Source: CAIUMH01 sp963758555
GTDB lineage: Bacteria; Actinomycetota; Acidimicrobiia; Acidimicrobiales; RAAP-2
DNA: 64,000 bases
Direction: 5' to 3'
Assembly: GCA_963758555.1 (NCBI GenBank)
Contig: CAVWVW010000004.1
Span: forward strand, 271,021-335,020
Position numbers and translations under genes: made by a program. The notes under the pieces were generated by a model. The model worked only from the letters and a program-made list of their open reading frames with translations. It did no database searches and was not told where the DNA came from. This document shows, one piece after another, positions 38,426 to 49,470 of the stretch; position 1 is the first letter of the stretch; each line of letters begins with the position of its first letter.

Positions 38426-38508
38426 AGGATCAGTGCTTCCCGAGAGTCACCGTGGAGCGGTCACTGGTCGACGAACACCCTCTGACGTGCCCGATGGTCG
38501 GTCCTCAG

Positions 38509-38562
38509 CCGCACGTGCGGTGTGATCGGAGCCTTCACAGGCTTGAGATCAGCTCAATGCCT
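38509..38562. other. Gene-free stretch after the tRNAs with a palindrome and a hairpin
   Basis: From 38426 to 38674 no gene is seen. It holds a perfect 12-base palindrome CCGCACGTGCGG (38509-38520) and a hairpin at 38539-38562: AGGC+TTGAG, 5-base loop ATCAG, CTCAA, one bulged T, GCCT. The hairpin could end the tRNA transcript; there is no T-run. Confidence 0.45.
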
Positions 38563-38674
38563 GGGCGCGTAGACCCTCGCACCGTGAGCGGTGATTTCGA
38601 CGGCAGACGCTGCTCCCCTTGAGCCACCGACGATGTCCTCGGTCACCGCCGAGCGGCGAGATCCCCATGCGTCG

Positions 38675-39613
38675 TCATGAGCGAAACAGCGGCATCACCG
38701 TCTCTGCCCCCCACGCCAGGTGTTCGAGATGCTCTGTCAAGGAGCTGGCGGGGCCGGAGGGCCGCGGTATGTCGGTCCAGGTGACGCCGAGCGCTGCGAG
38801 CTGGCCGATGGCGTCGATCACGCCTTCACCACTCCCGAAGGTGTCTTGGGGGCTCTCAGGATCGATGAGCGAGTGATCAGCCTCTCGAACTCGCATCGGC
38901 GCTGCCTGGAGCACGATGTCGAAGTCGTCGGCAACAGCATCGAATCCGGGCATGGCACGCAGCTCGCCAAGCCGCCCGGAGACCTCTTCAGGGGTGACGA
39001 GCCACGGCATCCATCCACGGCCGTAGCGCGCCGCGCGTCGCAGCGCGGCGGTCGAGTTCCCCCCAATCCAAATGCGGGGCGGCTTCGCTGGCTTCGGCTC
39101 GAACTGCACGTCGCGGAACGTGATGAACTCGCCGGCGAAGGACGGGTCATCGTCGGTCCAGAGCATCTCCATGACCTCGAGGTACTCGTCAGCAATGCGA
39201 CCGCGTTTCTCGAAGGGGATGCCGAGGGCGCGGAACTCGTTCTCGGCATGTCCGATCCCGAAGGTGAGCATCACCCGAGATCCCGAGAGCACGTCGAGGG
39301 TTGCCACCGCCTTGGCCAGCGCCAGGGGCTCGTGATAGGGAAGGACGATCACGCATGAGTTGACCTTGATCCTCGTGGTCGCTCCGGCGAGGAACGACAT
39401 CACCGTGAAGGCGTGTGGCCAGTACGCCCCCATGAGGGGGGCGAGGTCATCGGGCATCACGATGTGCTCAGGCACGCTGATGACGTCGTAGCCAAGCTCG
39501 TCAGCGGTACGAGCGATCAGCGTGAAGTCGGCGGGGGTGAGGTGCGTCTCCCACTCCGGGCTGAAGCCCGGCGGGTACCGCATGAGACCGGGCAAGCCCG
39601 TCATGAACTGCAT
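38675..39613 (-). CDS. LLM-class F420-dependent oxidoreductase
   Basis: A 312-residue luciferase-like oxidoreductase starting at ATG 39613 (MQFMTGLPGLMRYPPGFSPE). Family features: DELGYDVISVPEHIVMPDDL, KVNSCVIVLPYHEPLALAKA, ATLDVLSGSRVMLTFGIGHA and PPRIWIGGNSTAALRRAARYG. This is the third such enzyme in the window, and its sequence differs clearly from the other two. The longer frame to 39739 lacks conserved content. It uses F420 or FMN; substrate unknown. The frame is intact. Confidence 0.86.
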   Translation of the reverse strand: MQFMTGLPGLMRYPPGFSPEWETHLTPADFTLIARTADELGYDVISVPEHIVMPDDLAPLMGAYWPHAFTVMSFLAGATTRIKVNSCVIVLPYHEPLALAKAVATLDVLSGSRVMLTFGIGHAENEFRALGIPFEKRGRIADEYLEVMEMLWTDDDPSFAGEFITFRDVQFEPKPAKPPRIWIGGNSTAALRRAARYGRGWMPWLVTPEEVSGRLGELRAMPGFDAVADDFDIVLQAAPMRVREADHSLIDPESPQDTFGSGEGVIDAIGQLAALGVTWTDIPRPSGPASSLTEHLEHLAWGAETVMPLFRS

Positions 39614-39822
39614 CGCCGAGAACCTACCTAGACCAACCGCCCGGCGCTCGTTCCACCCTTGCAAGCCGACGGCTCGACCTCCAAGGCGTGCAGAACGATG
39701 ACCGAGGCACGCTCTCAGAGACCAGAGGCCTGGTGCCACCCAGAGGCGGGCTTCGGAAGCCGAACTGCAGGCCGCCGTGGGCCGGGGAACCCTTGAACGG
39801 GCCCGAAGCGCGTCTCTGTGCT

Positions 39823-40597
39823 CTAGACCCCTGGGAACACGGCGCGCAGCTCGTCGAGCTCAACACCTTGGGTCACCGGTGCAGGACCGCCCAGCTCGCT
39901 CTCTGAGAGGCGGCCGTAGACGAGCCGGATCAGCTGATCCGAGGTGAGCTCGACCAGCGCCTCGGTCGAGCTGGTGTCGCCGGGGACCAGGCTCACGCCT
40001 GCGGTGTCGAGCACCAGGCGCAGCGCTGGCTCGCTGGTGGCCAGGGCGATCTTTCGACCGGGGCTCGCCGGCTTGCCGGCGCGGGCCACCATGTCGCCCA
40101 GGCCATCGACGAGCACGGAGGCTGCGTCCTCGGGGATCACCGAGTCGAGTGTCGTAGGCGAAGAAGACGTCCCAGGCATGGATGGCGTGCTCGGTGAGCT
40201 TCATGCGGAGCAGGCTGGCCGCATCGAGGTCCATGCCGAAGAGGGCGAAGCGCAGCTCGGCGAGCTGGGAGGCGTCGAGCGATTCGACCCGAACCAAGAA
40301 CGCCTCGTTCGCCGCCACGGAGTGATGCGCCTGGTCATAGGGGCTCTTGGCATCCCACACCGCCCAGATCGGCGCGAAGCTCTCCTGGCCGGGGACAGGC
40401 TCACCGCTGAGCGCGGCGTCGAAGAAGGCAGAGAAGATCTCCGCTTGGCTGCCGAGGTGGGAGAGCACCGCGGCGACGCTCCAGTCCGTGCAGGCCGACT
40501 GGACCTCGAAGCCGTCGTCCGGGGTGTCGGCGACCAGCTGGGAGAGCCGATCGTGCGAGGCCCTCAGGACCCCGAGTGCGTGCGTTGCGTCGTTCAT
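39823..40597 (-). CDS. Mycothiol-dependent maleylpyruvate isomerase-like (DinB) protein, one-base frameshift
   Basis: About 258 codons. The DinB-type N-domain shows LRASHDRLSQLVADTP, CTDWSVAAVLSHLGSQAE with the metal-binding His, and MKLTEHAIHAWDVFFAYD. An extra A near 40155 joins this to LDSVIPEDAASVLVDGLGD and the C-terminal EALVELTSDQLIRLVYGRL. The two-domain layout is typical of the TIGR03083/TIGR03086-like actinobacterial proteins thought to use mycothiol. Start ATG 40597. Reaction unknown. Confidence 0.8.
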
Positions 40598-40638
40598 CGT
40601 TGCCCTTTCATGACACCATCCTGCCCCGGTCGCCGGGA

Positions 40639-42222
40639 TCAGAAGATGTCGGCAGTGCTGGCGGACTCAAGGGACATGTCACGGTCCCGGAGCGGGACCT
40701 CCTTGAGGAACAAGGACAGGATAAAGGCGGCGACTCCGAAGGGTGCCGCCACCAAGAACACCGTGCCGAGCGCCGCGCTGTAGGCGTGGACGACGCCAGC
40801 GTGGACCGCCGGAGCGCGAGCTTGTCGATCACCGCAGGGCTCGTGGTGAGCGCCTTGATGCTGACCTGCTTGATCTCCGCCGAGGTGAGGTAGCGGTGCA
40901 GGTCGCTGGTCAGACTCCAGAGCAAGATCGAGCCGAAGAGCGCCACTCCGAACGCGCCGCCGACGGATCGGAAGAAGGTCGCTCCCGAGGTCGCCGTCCC
41001 GAGCTGCTCGTGGGGCACCGCGTTCTGCACGACGAGGACCAGGATCTGGACGACCATGCCCATCCCGAAGCCCAAGATGGCCATGAACAGCCACGCCACC
41101 TCGATGGGCGTCGAGGTGTCCATCGTCGAGAGCAGGATCAAGGCCAGCGCCATGATCCCGGTGCCCGACGACGGGGAAGATCTTGTAGCGCCCCCAGCGG
41201 GCGACCAGGCGGCCGCTCGTGATGTAGGTGAACAGGAGGGCGAAGACCATCGGGAGCATCTCGAGGCCCGACTGGGTGGGCGTCGCTCGATAGACGACCT
41301 GGAGGAAGAGGGGGATGTAGATCACCGAGCCGAACATGATGAAGCCGATCAGGAACCCCACGGTGACGCCCACGCTGTAGACACCGCTCTTGAAGAGCTT
41401 GAGCGGCATGAGCGGCTCGACGACCCGAGATTCGACGACCACGAAGGCGATGGCAAGGAGCCACCGCGGTGGCCCCCAGCAGCAGGATCGTGCCCGAGCC
41501 CCATCGATAGACCGAGCCGCCCCACGTGGTGAGCAGGATCAGGCAGGTGACCGCGGTGCCCAAGAGTGCGGTGCCGAGGTAGTCGATGCGGTGCTCGGTG
41601 CGCTTGCGCGGGATCTTGAGCCTCGTGGCGACGACGAAGAGGGCCAGCAGGCCGATGGGCAGGTTGATGTAGAAGATCCACCGCCAAGAGAGCTGCTGGG
41701 TCAAGAAGCCGCCGATGAGCGGACCGATCACGCTGGTGACACCGAAGCAGGCCCCGAAGTAGCCCATGTAGCGACCACGCTGACGAGGCGAGACGACGTC
41801 GCCGATGATCGACTGCGCGCCCGACCATGAGGCCTCCGGCACCCACACCCTGGATGGCGCGGAACCCGATGAGCTCGCCCATGGTCTGGGAGAGGCCGGC
41901 GAAGACCGAGCCCACCAAGAAGATGACGATGGCGGCCTGGTAGAGCTTCTTTCGACCGTAGAGGTCGCCGAGCTTGCCCCACAGCGGCGTCGAGACGGTC
42001 AGGGTGAGCAGGTAGGCGGTGACCACCCAGGAGAGGTGGTTGAGTCCGTGGAGATCGCCGGCGATGGTGGGCAGCGCCGTGGCGACGATCGTCTGGTCAA
42101 GCGACGAGAGGATGATCGCCGAGCATCAAGGCGCTCAGGATCCACAGGATCTTCCTGTGCTCGGCGGCCGAGATCTCGTGATCGTCCTCGACTACGAGCT
42201 CCGCCCGCTCATCGAGTGACAT
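40639..42222 (-). CDS. MFS drug efflux transporter, DHA2/EmrB type (about five frameshifts)
   Basis: About 525 residues and probably 14 membrane helices. Pieces in order: EHRKILWILSALML, IILSSLDQTIVATALPTIAG, MVTAYLLTLTVSTPLWGKLG with DLYGRKK motif A, GACFGVTSVIGPLIGGFL, LSWRWIFYINLPIGLLALFV, YIPLFLQVVYRATPTQSG and VALFGSILLWSLTSDLHRYL. Single-base insertions near 42118, 41823, 41460 and 41165, plus one deletion or double insertion near 40795, join them; the total length is then a multiple of three. It overlaps the MarR gene by 14 bases, so it is likely the regulator's efflux target. Confidence 0.82.
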
Positions 42223-42727
42223 CGCTCGGACCTCCGATCTGCACGGTGGCCGCGAACTTGGCGAGGAGCCTTGAGAACTCGAGGCGCTCCTCGATGCTCC
42301 AGCTCGGCGAGCAGCACGTCGAACCACTCGAGACGAGCCGCCAGGATGCCCTCGATGTCGTCGACGGCCCTGGGCGGTGATCGAGATCCTCATGGCTCGG
42401 GCATCCATCTCGTCACGTCGCCGAGAGACGAGGCCCAAGCGCTCCAGATGCTGGACCTTGCGGGTGACCGCCGGGCGAGTCGGTGGCAAGGCGGTCAGCC
42501 AGCACGGTGAGGTGGATGTCGTCGCCCTCCATGGCCAGCTTGTAGAGGACCGCCACGCTGCTTCGATCGAGGTCCACCCCTGCTCGACGACAGATGCTCT
42601 GGTGCATCTTGGGCTGGGTCATCGCCCGGCCGATGGCCAAGAGCGCATCAGAGATCTCGGCGGTCCCTCGACGAGCCTGAGCCTTCGAGCCCTTCTTGGG
42701 TGGAGCAGCGATCTTGGTGGCGGACAT
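42209..42727 (-). CDS. MarR family regulator (three frameshifts)
   Basis: About 172 codons. N-terminus SATKIAAPPKKGSKAQARRG then EISDALLAIGRAM; the winged helix reads GDDIHLTVLADRLATDSP, then after an extra G AVTRKVQHLERLGLVSRR and DARAMRISITAQG. Two more insertions lead to VDDIEGILAARLEWFDVLLA and SIEERLEFSRLLAKFAATVQ, ending at the TGA 42209 inside the transporter start. Three insertions keep the total a multiple of three. No ribosome site is seen, and the promoter is very close, so the mRNA may be leaderless. Probably represses the efflux gene and is released by its ligand. Confidence 0.8.
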
Positions 42728-42735
42728 ATTTGTAT

Positions 42736-42747
42736 GTTACAAGTAAC
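42736..42747. promoter_or_regulatory. MarR operator candidate
   Basis: GTTAC-AA-GTAAC lies 9-20 bases before the MarR start codon, within an AT-rich patch that would hold its -10 region. A MarR dimer here would block its own operon. Bases 42748-43025 downstream hold no convincing gene on either strand. Confidence 0.55.
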
Positions 42748-43025
42748 TTTCTCGCGCGTGCACCGCCTGCGAGGTGGCGACGAGCCAAGGCTTGCCGGAG
42801 CGCCGTCAGCGACCTCGAGCGCTGCGGGGTTCAGCGACCGGTGAGACGAGCGAGCAGCGCTCCGCCGCGAAGAGCCGCGAGGCCAGGTGCACGCGTGCGA
42901 TCCAAGGGAACCCAAGGTCGAGCCGGTGCTCTCCGGGCAGCGGTGAGCAAGGTGAGCTAGTGCACGGGTGAGCAGGTCTCGAGCAGTGAGGGTGCGCTCA
43001 GGGCCGCCTTCAAGAGCCGAGTGGC

Positions 43026-43594
43026 TCAGGAGCCGCCTTCGTAGGGGAAGCCCAGGTCGGGCGCGGTGAGCACGGCCGAGAAGGCCAAGCCCTCCGCGGC
43101 CGCCATCGCCGACACGGTGCCGCCTCGGTCGACCACGGCGGTGAGCAGCACCACCTCGCACCCGAACTCCTGAGCGACGTGCGCCGCCTCTAAGAGCGAG
43201 GTGCCCCTGCGTCACGGTGTCCTCCGTGATGACGACCTTGTCGCCAGGCTCGAGCGCTCCGGCGATCCGGCCCCCTGCGCCGTGATCCTTCGTCTCCTTG
43301 CGGACGCTGAACGCCTTGAGCAGGCGCCCTTCGGTCGCCGCGACGCCCGCGGTGACGAAGGACGACGGGATCGGCGCCCATGGTGAGGCCACCGATGGCG
43401 GTGGCCTCGGGGGGCACGAGGTCCAAGAGGGCGTGAGCGACGAGCACCATGGCCTCGGGGCGACAGACGGTCTGCTTCGAATCGATGAACCAGCTCGACC
43501 GCTTGCCCGACTTCAAGACGAAGTCGCCGGTCTTGACGGAGTGCTCCTTGAGGTGCGCCGCCAGGGCGAGCTGGGTCGGGCTGAGCTCGCTCAC
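43026..43594 (-). CDS. pyrE: Orotate phosphoribosyltransferase (two frameshifts)
   Basis: Converts orotate and PRPP to OMP in pyrimidine synthesis. GTG 43594 overlaps the purM stop (GTGA). N-terminus SELSPTQLALAAHLKEHSVK, TGDFVLKSGKRSSWFIDSKQ, GGLTMGADP; an extra G at 43366 leads to SSFVTAGVAATEGRLLKAFS, VRKETKDHGAGGRIAG, and the PRPP loop KVVITEDTVTQG; an extra G at 43206 continues TSLLEAAHVAQEFGCEVVLL and AVLTAPDLGFPYEGGS. About 189 residues, normal size. Both breaks fall in conserved motifs, so sequence error is likely. Its presence after purM ties pyrimidine and purine synthesis. Confidence 0.85.
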
Positions 43595-44637
43595 CAGCGG
43601 CTCTCTGCTCGGTTGCCCTCTTCGATCGTCCCGATGAGCGCCGCGTCGAGCCCCGAGGCGCGCAGCGAGTCGAGCATGCTGGTCGCTCCCGAGGGATCGA
43701 CGATGAGGATCATGCCGACGCCCGAGGTTGAAGACCCGAGCCATCTCGTCCTCGGCGACGTTGCCGAGACGCTGGATCTCACCGAAGATCTCAGGGCACG
43801 GGGAGCTCGCTGCGATCGACCACCGCTCGAAGGGACGTCAGGCAGCGCTCTGATCAGGTTGCCCGGGATCCCGCCTCCGGTGATGTGGGCGGCGGCGTGC
43901 AGCGAGCCCGGCGACGCCGCCATGGCGTCGAGGACCCCCGAGGAGTAGATCACCGACGGTCGGAGCAGCTCGTCAGCCAGGCTGGAGGAGGCGCCCTCCC
44001 AGGCAGGAGCCTCGAGCGAGCGACCAGCCCGCTCGAGCAGCACGTGGCGCGCCAAGGTGTAGCCGTTCGATCGCAGGCCAGGTGAGCCCAGGCCCAGCAG
44101 GACGTCGCCACTCCGGACTCGCTCGGGACCGAGCTCGTGGCCCTGCTCGAGGACACCCACCGCGAAGCCGGCGAGATCGAGATCCGAGGGCGTGCCTCCG
44201 TGCTCGGCCGTCTCGCCGCCCAGCAGCGCACAGCGGCTCTGCCGGCACCCTTCCGCGATGCCACCGACGAGCTCTTCGATCCTCGCCGGATCGACGGCGC
44301 CCACCGCGATGTAGTCGAGCAGGAAGAGGGGTTCAGCGCCGACGCAGACGAGATCATCCACGCTCATCGCCACCAGATCGATGCCGACGGTGTCATAGCG
44401 CCCCGCCAGGCGAGCGACCTCGAGCTTGGTCCCGACGCCGTCGGTGGCGGCGACCAAGACCGGCTTCTCGTAGCGACCCATGTCGAGGGCGAAGAGGCCG
44501 CCGAACCCCCCGATGCCGCCGAGCACACCGGGGCGCATGGTGGACGCCACCACGCCCTTGATCCGCTCTACCACCTCGTCGCCCGCTTGGATGTCGACAC
44601 CCGCCGCCGCGTAGGTGGCGCCTGCGTCGGCGTGCAT
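43591..44637 (-). CDS. purM: Phosphoribosylformylglycinamidine cyclo-ligase (three frameshifts)
   Basis: AIR synthetase, fifth step of purine synthesis. 348 codons: TYAAAGVDIQAGDEVVERIK, GGFGGLFALD, VAATDGVGTKLEVA, MSVDDLVCVGAEPLFLLDYI, ALLGGETAEHGG, GLRSNGYTLARHVL and HITGGGIPGNLIRALPD. Three single-base insertions (43836, 43793, 43723) scramble a 40-residue stretch; corrected it reads SLRAVVDRSELPVP, EIFGEIQRLGNVAEDEMARV and FNLGVGMILIVDP, a textbook PurM. Because three insertions sum to one codon, the frame recovers. It lies between purF and pyrE with tiny gaps. Confidence 0.9.
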   Translation of the reverse strand: MHADAGATYAAAGVDIQAGDEVVERIKGVVASTMRPGVLGGIGGFGGLFALDMGRYEKPVLVAATDGVGTKLEVARLAGRYDTVGIDLVAMSVDDLVCVGAEPLFLLDYIAVGAVDPARIEELVGGIAEGCRQSRCALLGGETAEHGGTPSDLDLAGFAVGVLEQGHELGPERVRSGDVLLGLGSPGLRSNGYTLARHVLLERAGRSLEAPAWEGASSSLADELLRPSVIYSSGVLDAMAASPGSLHAAAHITGGGIPGNLIRALPDVPSSGGRSQRAPRALRSSVRSSVSATSPRTRWLGSSTSGVGMILIVDPSGATSMLDSLRASGLDAALIGTIEEGNRAESRW

Positions 44638-44639
44638 CC

Positions 44640-46102
44640 TCAGACGCCGCTCTTGGCGGGAGCCAGACTCCGCGACTCGATCGAGGCGTTGCGCACCCGT
44701 GCTCGCTCGGTGTCGATGGTGACCTTGGTCGGGTACTCCCCGGTCAAACAGGCGTTGCAGAAGCCGCTGTGCTCGCCGATGGCCTCGACGAGGTTGTCAA
44801 GGGAGATGTAGGCCAAGGTGTCGCATCCGAGGTACTCGGTGATCTCGCTTGAGCGTGTGGTTGGCTGCCAAGAGCTCTTTTCGAGTCGGGGTGTCGATGC
44901 CGTAGAAGCACGGCCACTTGAACGGTGGCGAGGAGATCCGGAGGTGGACCTCGGCGGCGCCCGCCTCCTTGAGCATCCGCACGAGCGCTCTGGTCGTCGT
45001 GCCCCGGACGATCGAGTCGTCGACCACCACCAGGCGCTTGCCCGCGATGTTCTCCTTGAGCGGGTTGAGCTTTCGCCTGACCCCACGGTCGCGAGCGCTC
45101 TGATCCGGGTTGATGAAGGTGCGGCCGATGTAGCGGTTCTTGATCAGACCCTGCCCGTAGGGGATCCCCGATGCCAGAGCGAAGCCCTCAGCAGCAGGCA
45201 CCCCCGAGTCGGGCACCCCCATGACCATGTCGGCCTCGACGGGATCCTGCTTGGCCAGCAGCTCACCCATCCGACGGCGAGCGCCGTGGACCTCGCGACC
45301 GTGGAGCAGGGAGTCGGGTCGAGCGAAGTAGACGAACTCGAAGATGCACAGGTGCGAGCTCGTCAGGCTCGGATCCACGTAGCGCTCAGAGACGACGCCC
45401 TCAGGACCGACCCGGACCATCTCGCCCGGCTCGATCTCGCGCACGTAGGTCGCACCGATCACGTCGAAGGCCGGCGACTCAGAGGCCAGCGCCCAGCCCG
45501 TCGGCGAGCCCTCAGGTCCAAGCCGACCGAGGCACAGCGGCCTGAAGCCATGCGGGATCGCGCACGCCCCAGACGTGTGAACCGTCCAAGATCGTCAACG
45601 AGAACGCACCCTCGACCATCGGCAAGGTCTCGATGAGCGCCTCTCTCAGGCCGAGGCCCCGGCCCAGGTGCGCGTCGTAGGAACGAGCGATCAGATCAGC
45701 CAGGACGTCAGAGTCGGTCATGTTCATGCCCGGCAGGGCGCCGAGGCGATCGACGAGCGCCTCGGTGTTGGTCAGGTTCCCGTTGTGCGCGAGCGCGAAG
45801 CCACTGGCGCTGTCGCCCGGCCGGAAGACCGGCTGCGCGCTTCGCCAATCGCCGGAGCCTGCCGTTGAGTAGCGCGTGTGGCCGATGGCCAGGTTGCCGC
45901 TCAGGCTCTGGAGCGTGCGGTCGTCGAAGACCGAGGCGACGAGGCCGTTGTCCTTGACCACCGTGACGGTGTCGCCTTCAGCGACCGCCATGCCGGCCGA
46001 CTCTTGGCCTCGATGCTGGAGTGCGAAGATCCCGTCGAAGGTGAGGTGTGCGATGTCCGCGCCAGGGGCATAGATGCCGAAGACACCGCAGGCTTCCTTC
46101 AT
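44640..46102 (-). CDS. purF: Amidophosphoribosyltransferase (two frameshifts)
   Basis: First committed step of purine synthesis: PRPP plus glutamine to phosphoribosylamine. ATG 46102; the short MKEA propeptide precedes the N-terminal nucleophile Cys (CGVFGIYAPG). Glutaminase domain: FALQHRGQESAGMAV, GHTRYSTAGS, ALAHNGNLTN. An extra G at 45553 joins WGVRDP to HGFRPLCLGRL; an extra A at about 44850 joins ANHTL to SEITEYLGCDTLAYISL. Phosphoribosyl domain: GVPDSGVPAAEGFALASG and the PRPP motif LVVVDDSIVRGTTTRALV. Divergent from the PHP gene. Two bases separate it from purM. Confidence 0.92.
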
Positions 46103-46227
46103 CAGCCGACCAAGTCGCGAGGCGTCACGGTGCGCGGGGCACGGACGCGAAGGGTGGCGACCTCTGCGTTCATCTCGCCACAAGGATCGCACACCGAGGG
46201 TACCGACGCATCCGCCCGATACCGTGG

Positions 46228-47150
46228 GTGGCAGTGATCGATCTCCACATGCACTCGACCATATCGGACGGCACCGATGATCCAGCCGGGCTGGCCCGCA
46301 AAGTCATCGCTGCAGGGCTCAGCGCAGCGGCCCTGACCGACCACGATTCGGTGGAGGGGAGCGACACCTTCGCGGGGTTGCTCAGCGACGCCGGCATCGA
46401 ACCGGTCCGAGGCTGTGAGATCTCCTGCCTCCAAGACGACGGGGAGCGAAGCGCTCACCTGCTCTGCTACTTCATCGGTGACGGCCCTGACGAGCTCCAC
46501 GAGACCCTCGATGGCCTGCGCGACGATCGAGCCACCCGCAACACCCGTCTGATCGACAAGCTGGCCGAGGTCGGCTACCCGCTCGATCCCGCTCGCGTCG
46601 AGGCGATCGGGCGCAAGCCGCTCATCGATGCTGGTCGGCCGCACTTCGCCGAGGCCCTGATCGAGGCGTATCCGAAGGACTTCACCTCGATCAACGGTGT
46701 CTTCTCCGCGCTCCTGGGCGAAGGCGCGGCGGCCTACGTCCCGAAGGCGCGCGTCTCGATCGCCGAGGCCACGGCGATCGCGACGGCGTCCGGGAGCGGT
46801 GACCGTCCTCGCCCACCCGCTCACGACGTTCTGCCCGTGGGTCGATGGCATGCCCCTGGCCCCTCAGCGCCAAGCGGAGATCCTGGACGAGGCCTTCGCC
46901 GCGGCATCGTCCCAAGGCGTCTCCGGCGCCGAGGCGTACTACTCGCGGCACTCCCCCGACGAGGTGGCGATGGTCGCCGAGCTCTGCGAGCAGCACGGCC
47001 TCGTCGCCACCGGGGGCTCCGACTACCACGGCACCAAGAAGCCCGACCTGGCGGTGGGCATCGGCGTGAAGTCCTGGCGTGGGACGACGGCCCAGCTGCG
47101 CGTGCCCGACGACGCCCTCGAGCAGCTGCAGAGCCCGACTTCCCCGCTAG
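46228..47150 (+). CDS. PHP-domain phosphoesterase (two frameshifts)
   Basis: About 307 codons of the TrpH/YciV-like PHP family (metal-dependent phosphoesterases such as RNase AM). N-terminal metal site VIDLHMHSTISDGTDDP, LTDHDSVEG, then EISCLQDD and HLLCYFIGDG. An extra A near 46797 joins ATASG to AVTVLAHPLTTFCPW (a metal His); later YYSRHSPDEVAMVAELC and GGSDYHGTKKPDL. A second extra C near 47120 gives EQLRARLPR and the TAG at 47150, a plausible end 30 bases before the convergent purL stop. Start GTG 46228 or 46234. Divergent from purF. Confidence 0.83.
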
Positions 47151-47180
47151 CGCGTCTGCCTGCAGCAGCCAGCGCCTCCG

Positions 47181-49470
47181 CTAGCCGGCGGCGTCAAGCG
47201 CGGCCGACAGCGCACCGGCATGGCGAGCCTGCAGCACGTCAACAGAGACGTCGCAGAGCCCCTCGAGCACCAGCGAGGTCCCGCCCACCGTGCCGAGCAC
47301 CTCGGCCGGGACGCCTGCTCGAGCTGCAGCGTCCAAGAGCGACTCGGCGTGCGTCGTCGAGACCACGAAGCGCCCAGGTCGCTCGCAGAACGTCTCCGCG
47401 ACCCCGTCGATCCCTCTGCAGCGTGACGCCGATGCCCGACGCCACCGCCATCTCGGCGGCGGCCACGCCGAGCCCGCCTGAGCCGACGTCGTGCACCGAG
47501 CCGAGCAGGCCCTCGTCACCGGCCGCGTGGGTGGCCACCAGTGAGGCCACCAACCCACAGGTCTTGACGTGAGCCACCAGGTCGACGTCGAAGAGCTGCC
47601 CGTCTCGGTTCCCCAAGACGTCGACCGCGAGCCGACCTCCGGCCAAGGGAAACGCCGAGGGGCCAGGTCCTGACCGAGCACCGAGGAGCACCACCGACTC
47701 GCCCTCGCCCCAGGCGAGCGAGGGGGGCGGACTGACCAGGTGCTCGACGAAGCCAAGGGTGCCGACGACCGGGGTGGGATCGATGTCGGTCCCGCCCGAC
47801 GCGTTGTACAGCGAGACGTTCCCACCGATCACCGGCAAGCCCAGGGCTTCGCAGGCCTCCTTCATCCCGTCGATCGCCTCAGAGAACTGCCACATGACCT
47901 CTGGGTGCTCGGGGTTGCCGAAGTTGAGGCAGTTCACGATGGCCACCGCTGTCGCGCCGGCAGCCGCCACGTTGGCCATCGACTCGGCCACGGTGGCCTT
48001 CGTGCCCACCCGGGGATCGAGCGAGCACCATCGAGGGTTCGAGTCCGTCGACAGCGCCATGCCCTTGGTCGAAGCAGGCAGACCGGGACCGGCGAGGCGG
48101 AGGAGCGCCGCGTCCGCCCCTGGGGCGATCACGGTGTTCAAGAACAGCTGGTGGTCGTACTGGCGGAAGATGGGAGAGGGATCGAGCAGCAAGGACGCGA
48201 TCGCCTCGCCCACGTCGAGACCCTGGGCCAGCTCGGTCGGGTCATGGGCCGCTCTGGCTGCCTGATCGGCTGGTGCGTGGCGTGGCCGGTCGTAGAGCGG
48301 GGCATCGTCGGCCAGCGAGGCAGCCGGGATGTCGGCGAGGATCTCGCCATCGAAGCCGTCTCTGATCCGCAGCACCCCGACGGGCTCGCCCGCTTCGTCG
48401 CGACCTGGCTCGGTCACTCGACCCACCACCGTGCAGAGGACCTCCCAGCGAGCGCACAGCGCCTCGACCTGAGGCAGCGAGGCAGGGCTCACGATCGCCA
48501 GCATGCGCTCTTGGCTCTCGGAGACCATGACCTCCCACGGCTCCATGCCGGGTTCGCGCCGAGGGACGGCGGTGACGTCGACGTCCATGCCGACCCGGCC
48601 TCGAGCCGCCGTCTCCGAGGTGGCGCACACCAGACCTGCGCCACCGAGGTCCTGGATGCCCACGACGAGCCCCTCGTCGAGCAGAGCCAAGCACGCCTCG
48701 ATCAGTCGCTTCTCCTCGTAGGGATCGCCCACCTGGACGCTCGGCCGCTTGGCGTCATCGAGGCTGGCCGCCCCGTCCTCGCCCTCGAAGCTCGCGGAAG
48801 CCAAGACCGAGACGCCACCGATGCCGTCGCGCCCGGTCGTCGAGCCCAAGAGCACCGCCAGGTTCCCCGTCCCCGACGCCGCGCTCAGGACCAATCGCTC
48901 GACCGGCAGGGCACCGACGCACAGGACGTTGACCAAGGGGTTCGTCTGATAGCAGCGGTCGAAGGTGAGCTCGCCGCCGATCGTCGGCACACCGACCGAG
49001 TTCCCATAGCTCGAGATGCCTCCCACCACACCTTCGACGAGCCAGCGCTGCCGAGGGTCATCGGGCACACCGAAGAAGAGCGGATCCATCACCGCCAGCG
49101 GGCGCGCACCCATGGTGAAGATGTCCCGCAGGATGCCTCCGACGCCCGTCGCCGCACCTTGGTGGGGCTCGATGGCAGAGGGGTGGTTGTGACTCTCGAT
49201 CCGGATGGCAACTGCGATGCCATCGCCCGCGTCCACCACGCCAGCGTTCTCGCCGGGACCGACGAGGACGGTGGGGCCCTCGGTCGGCAGGCGCTTGAGA
49301 TGCATCCGAGACGACTTGTACGAGCAGTGCTCAGACCACATGACGCTGTAGAGCGCCGTCTCCAAGGGGTTGGGCTCTCGACCCAAGACCTCGATGATGT
49401 CGGCGAGCTCAGGATCGGTCAGACCGAGTGCTCGGTGAAGCGGCTGTTCGTTCGTCGCCGTCGTCGCCAT
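47181..49470 (-). CDS. purL: Phosphoribosylformylglycinamidine synthase, large subunit (one frameshift)
   Basis: The ATP-dependent FGAM synthase subunit of the split PurL-PurQ-PurS type, about 763 codons. Start ATG 49470 (ATTATNEQPLHRALGLTDPE). Motifs: YSVMWSEHCSYKSSRMHLK, RIESHNHPSAIEPHQGAATG, IQDLGGAGLVCATSE, AIVNCLNFGNPEHPE, IGGNVSLYNASGGTDIDPTP and SVHDVGSGGLGVAAAEMAVA. An extra A at 47415 separates GVTLQ from GIDGVAETFCERPGRFVVST; the C-terminus ends SAALDAAG. It is separated from purQ by an opposite-strand gene and an AT-richer gap. Confidence 0.93.

Noticed and set aside
38240..38675. An integrated element at the tRNA-Phe 3' end
   Set aside because: No integrase, no repeated tRNA 3' fragment and no change to phage-like genes follow; the region after it is short and then ordinary genes resume.
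42750..43020. Short open frames between marR and pyrE
   Set aside because: They are Arg/Ser-rich, overlap on both strands and have no plausible start signals.
43591..46102. Programmed +1 frameshifting as the explanation for the broken genes
   Set aside because: The roughly 38 sites share no slippery sequence or stop-codon context, several genes need two to five shifts, and mostly uninvolved housekeeping genes are hit at random points.
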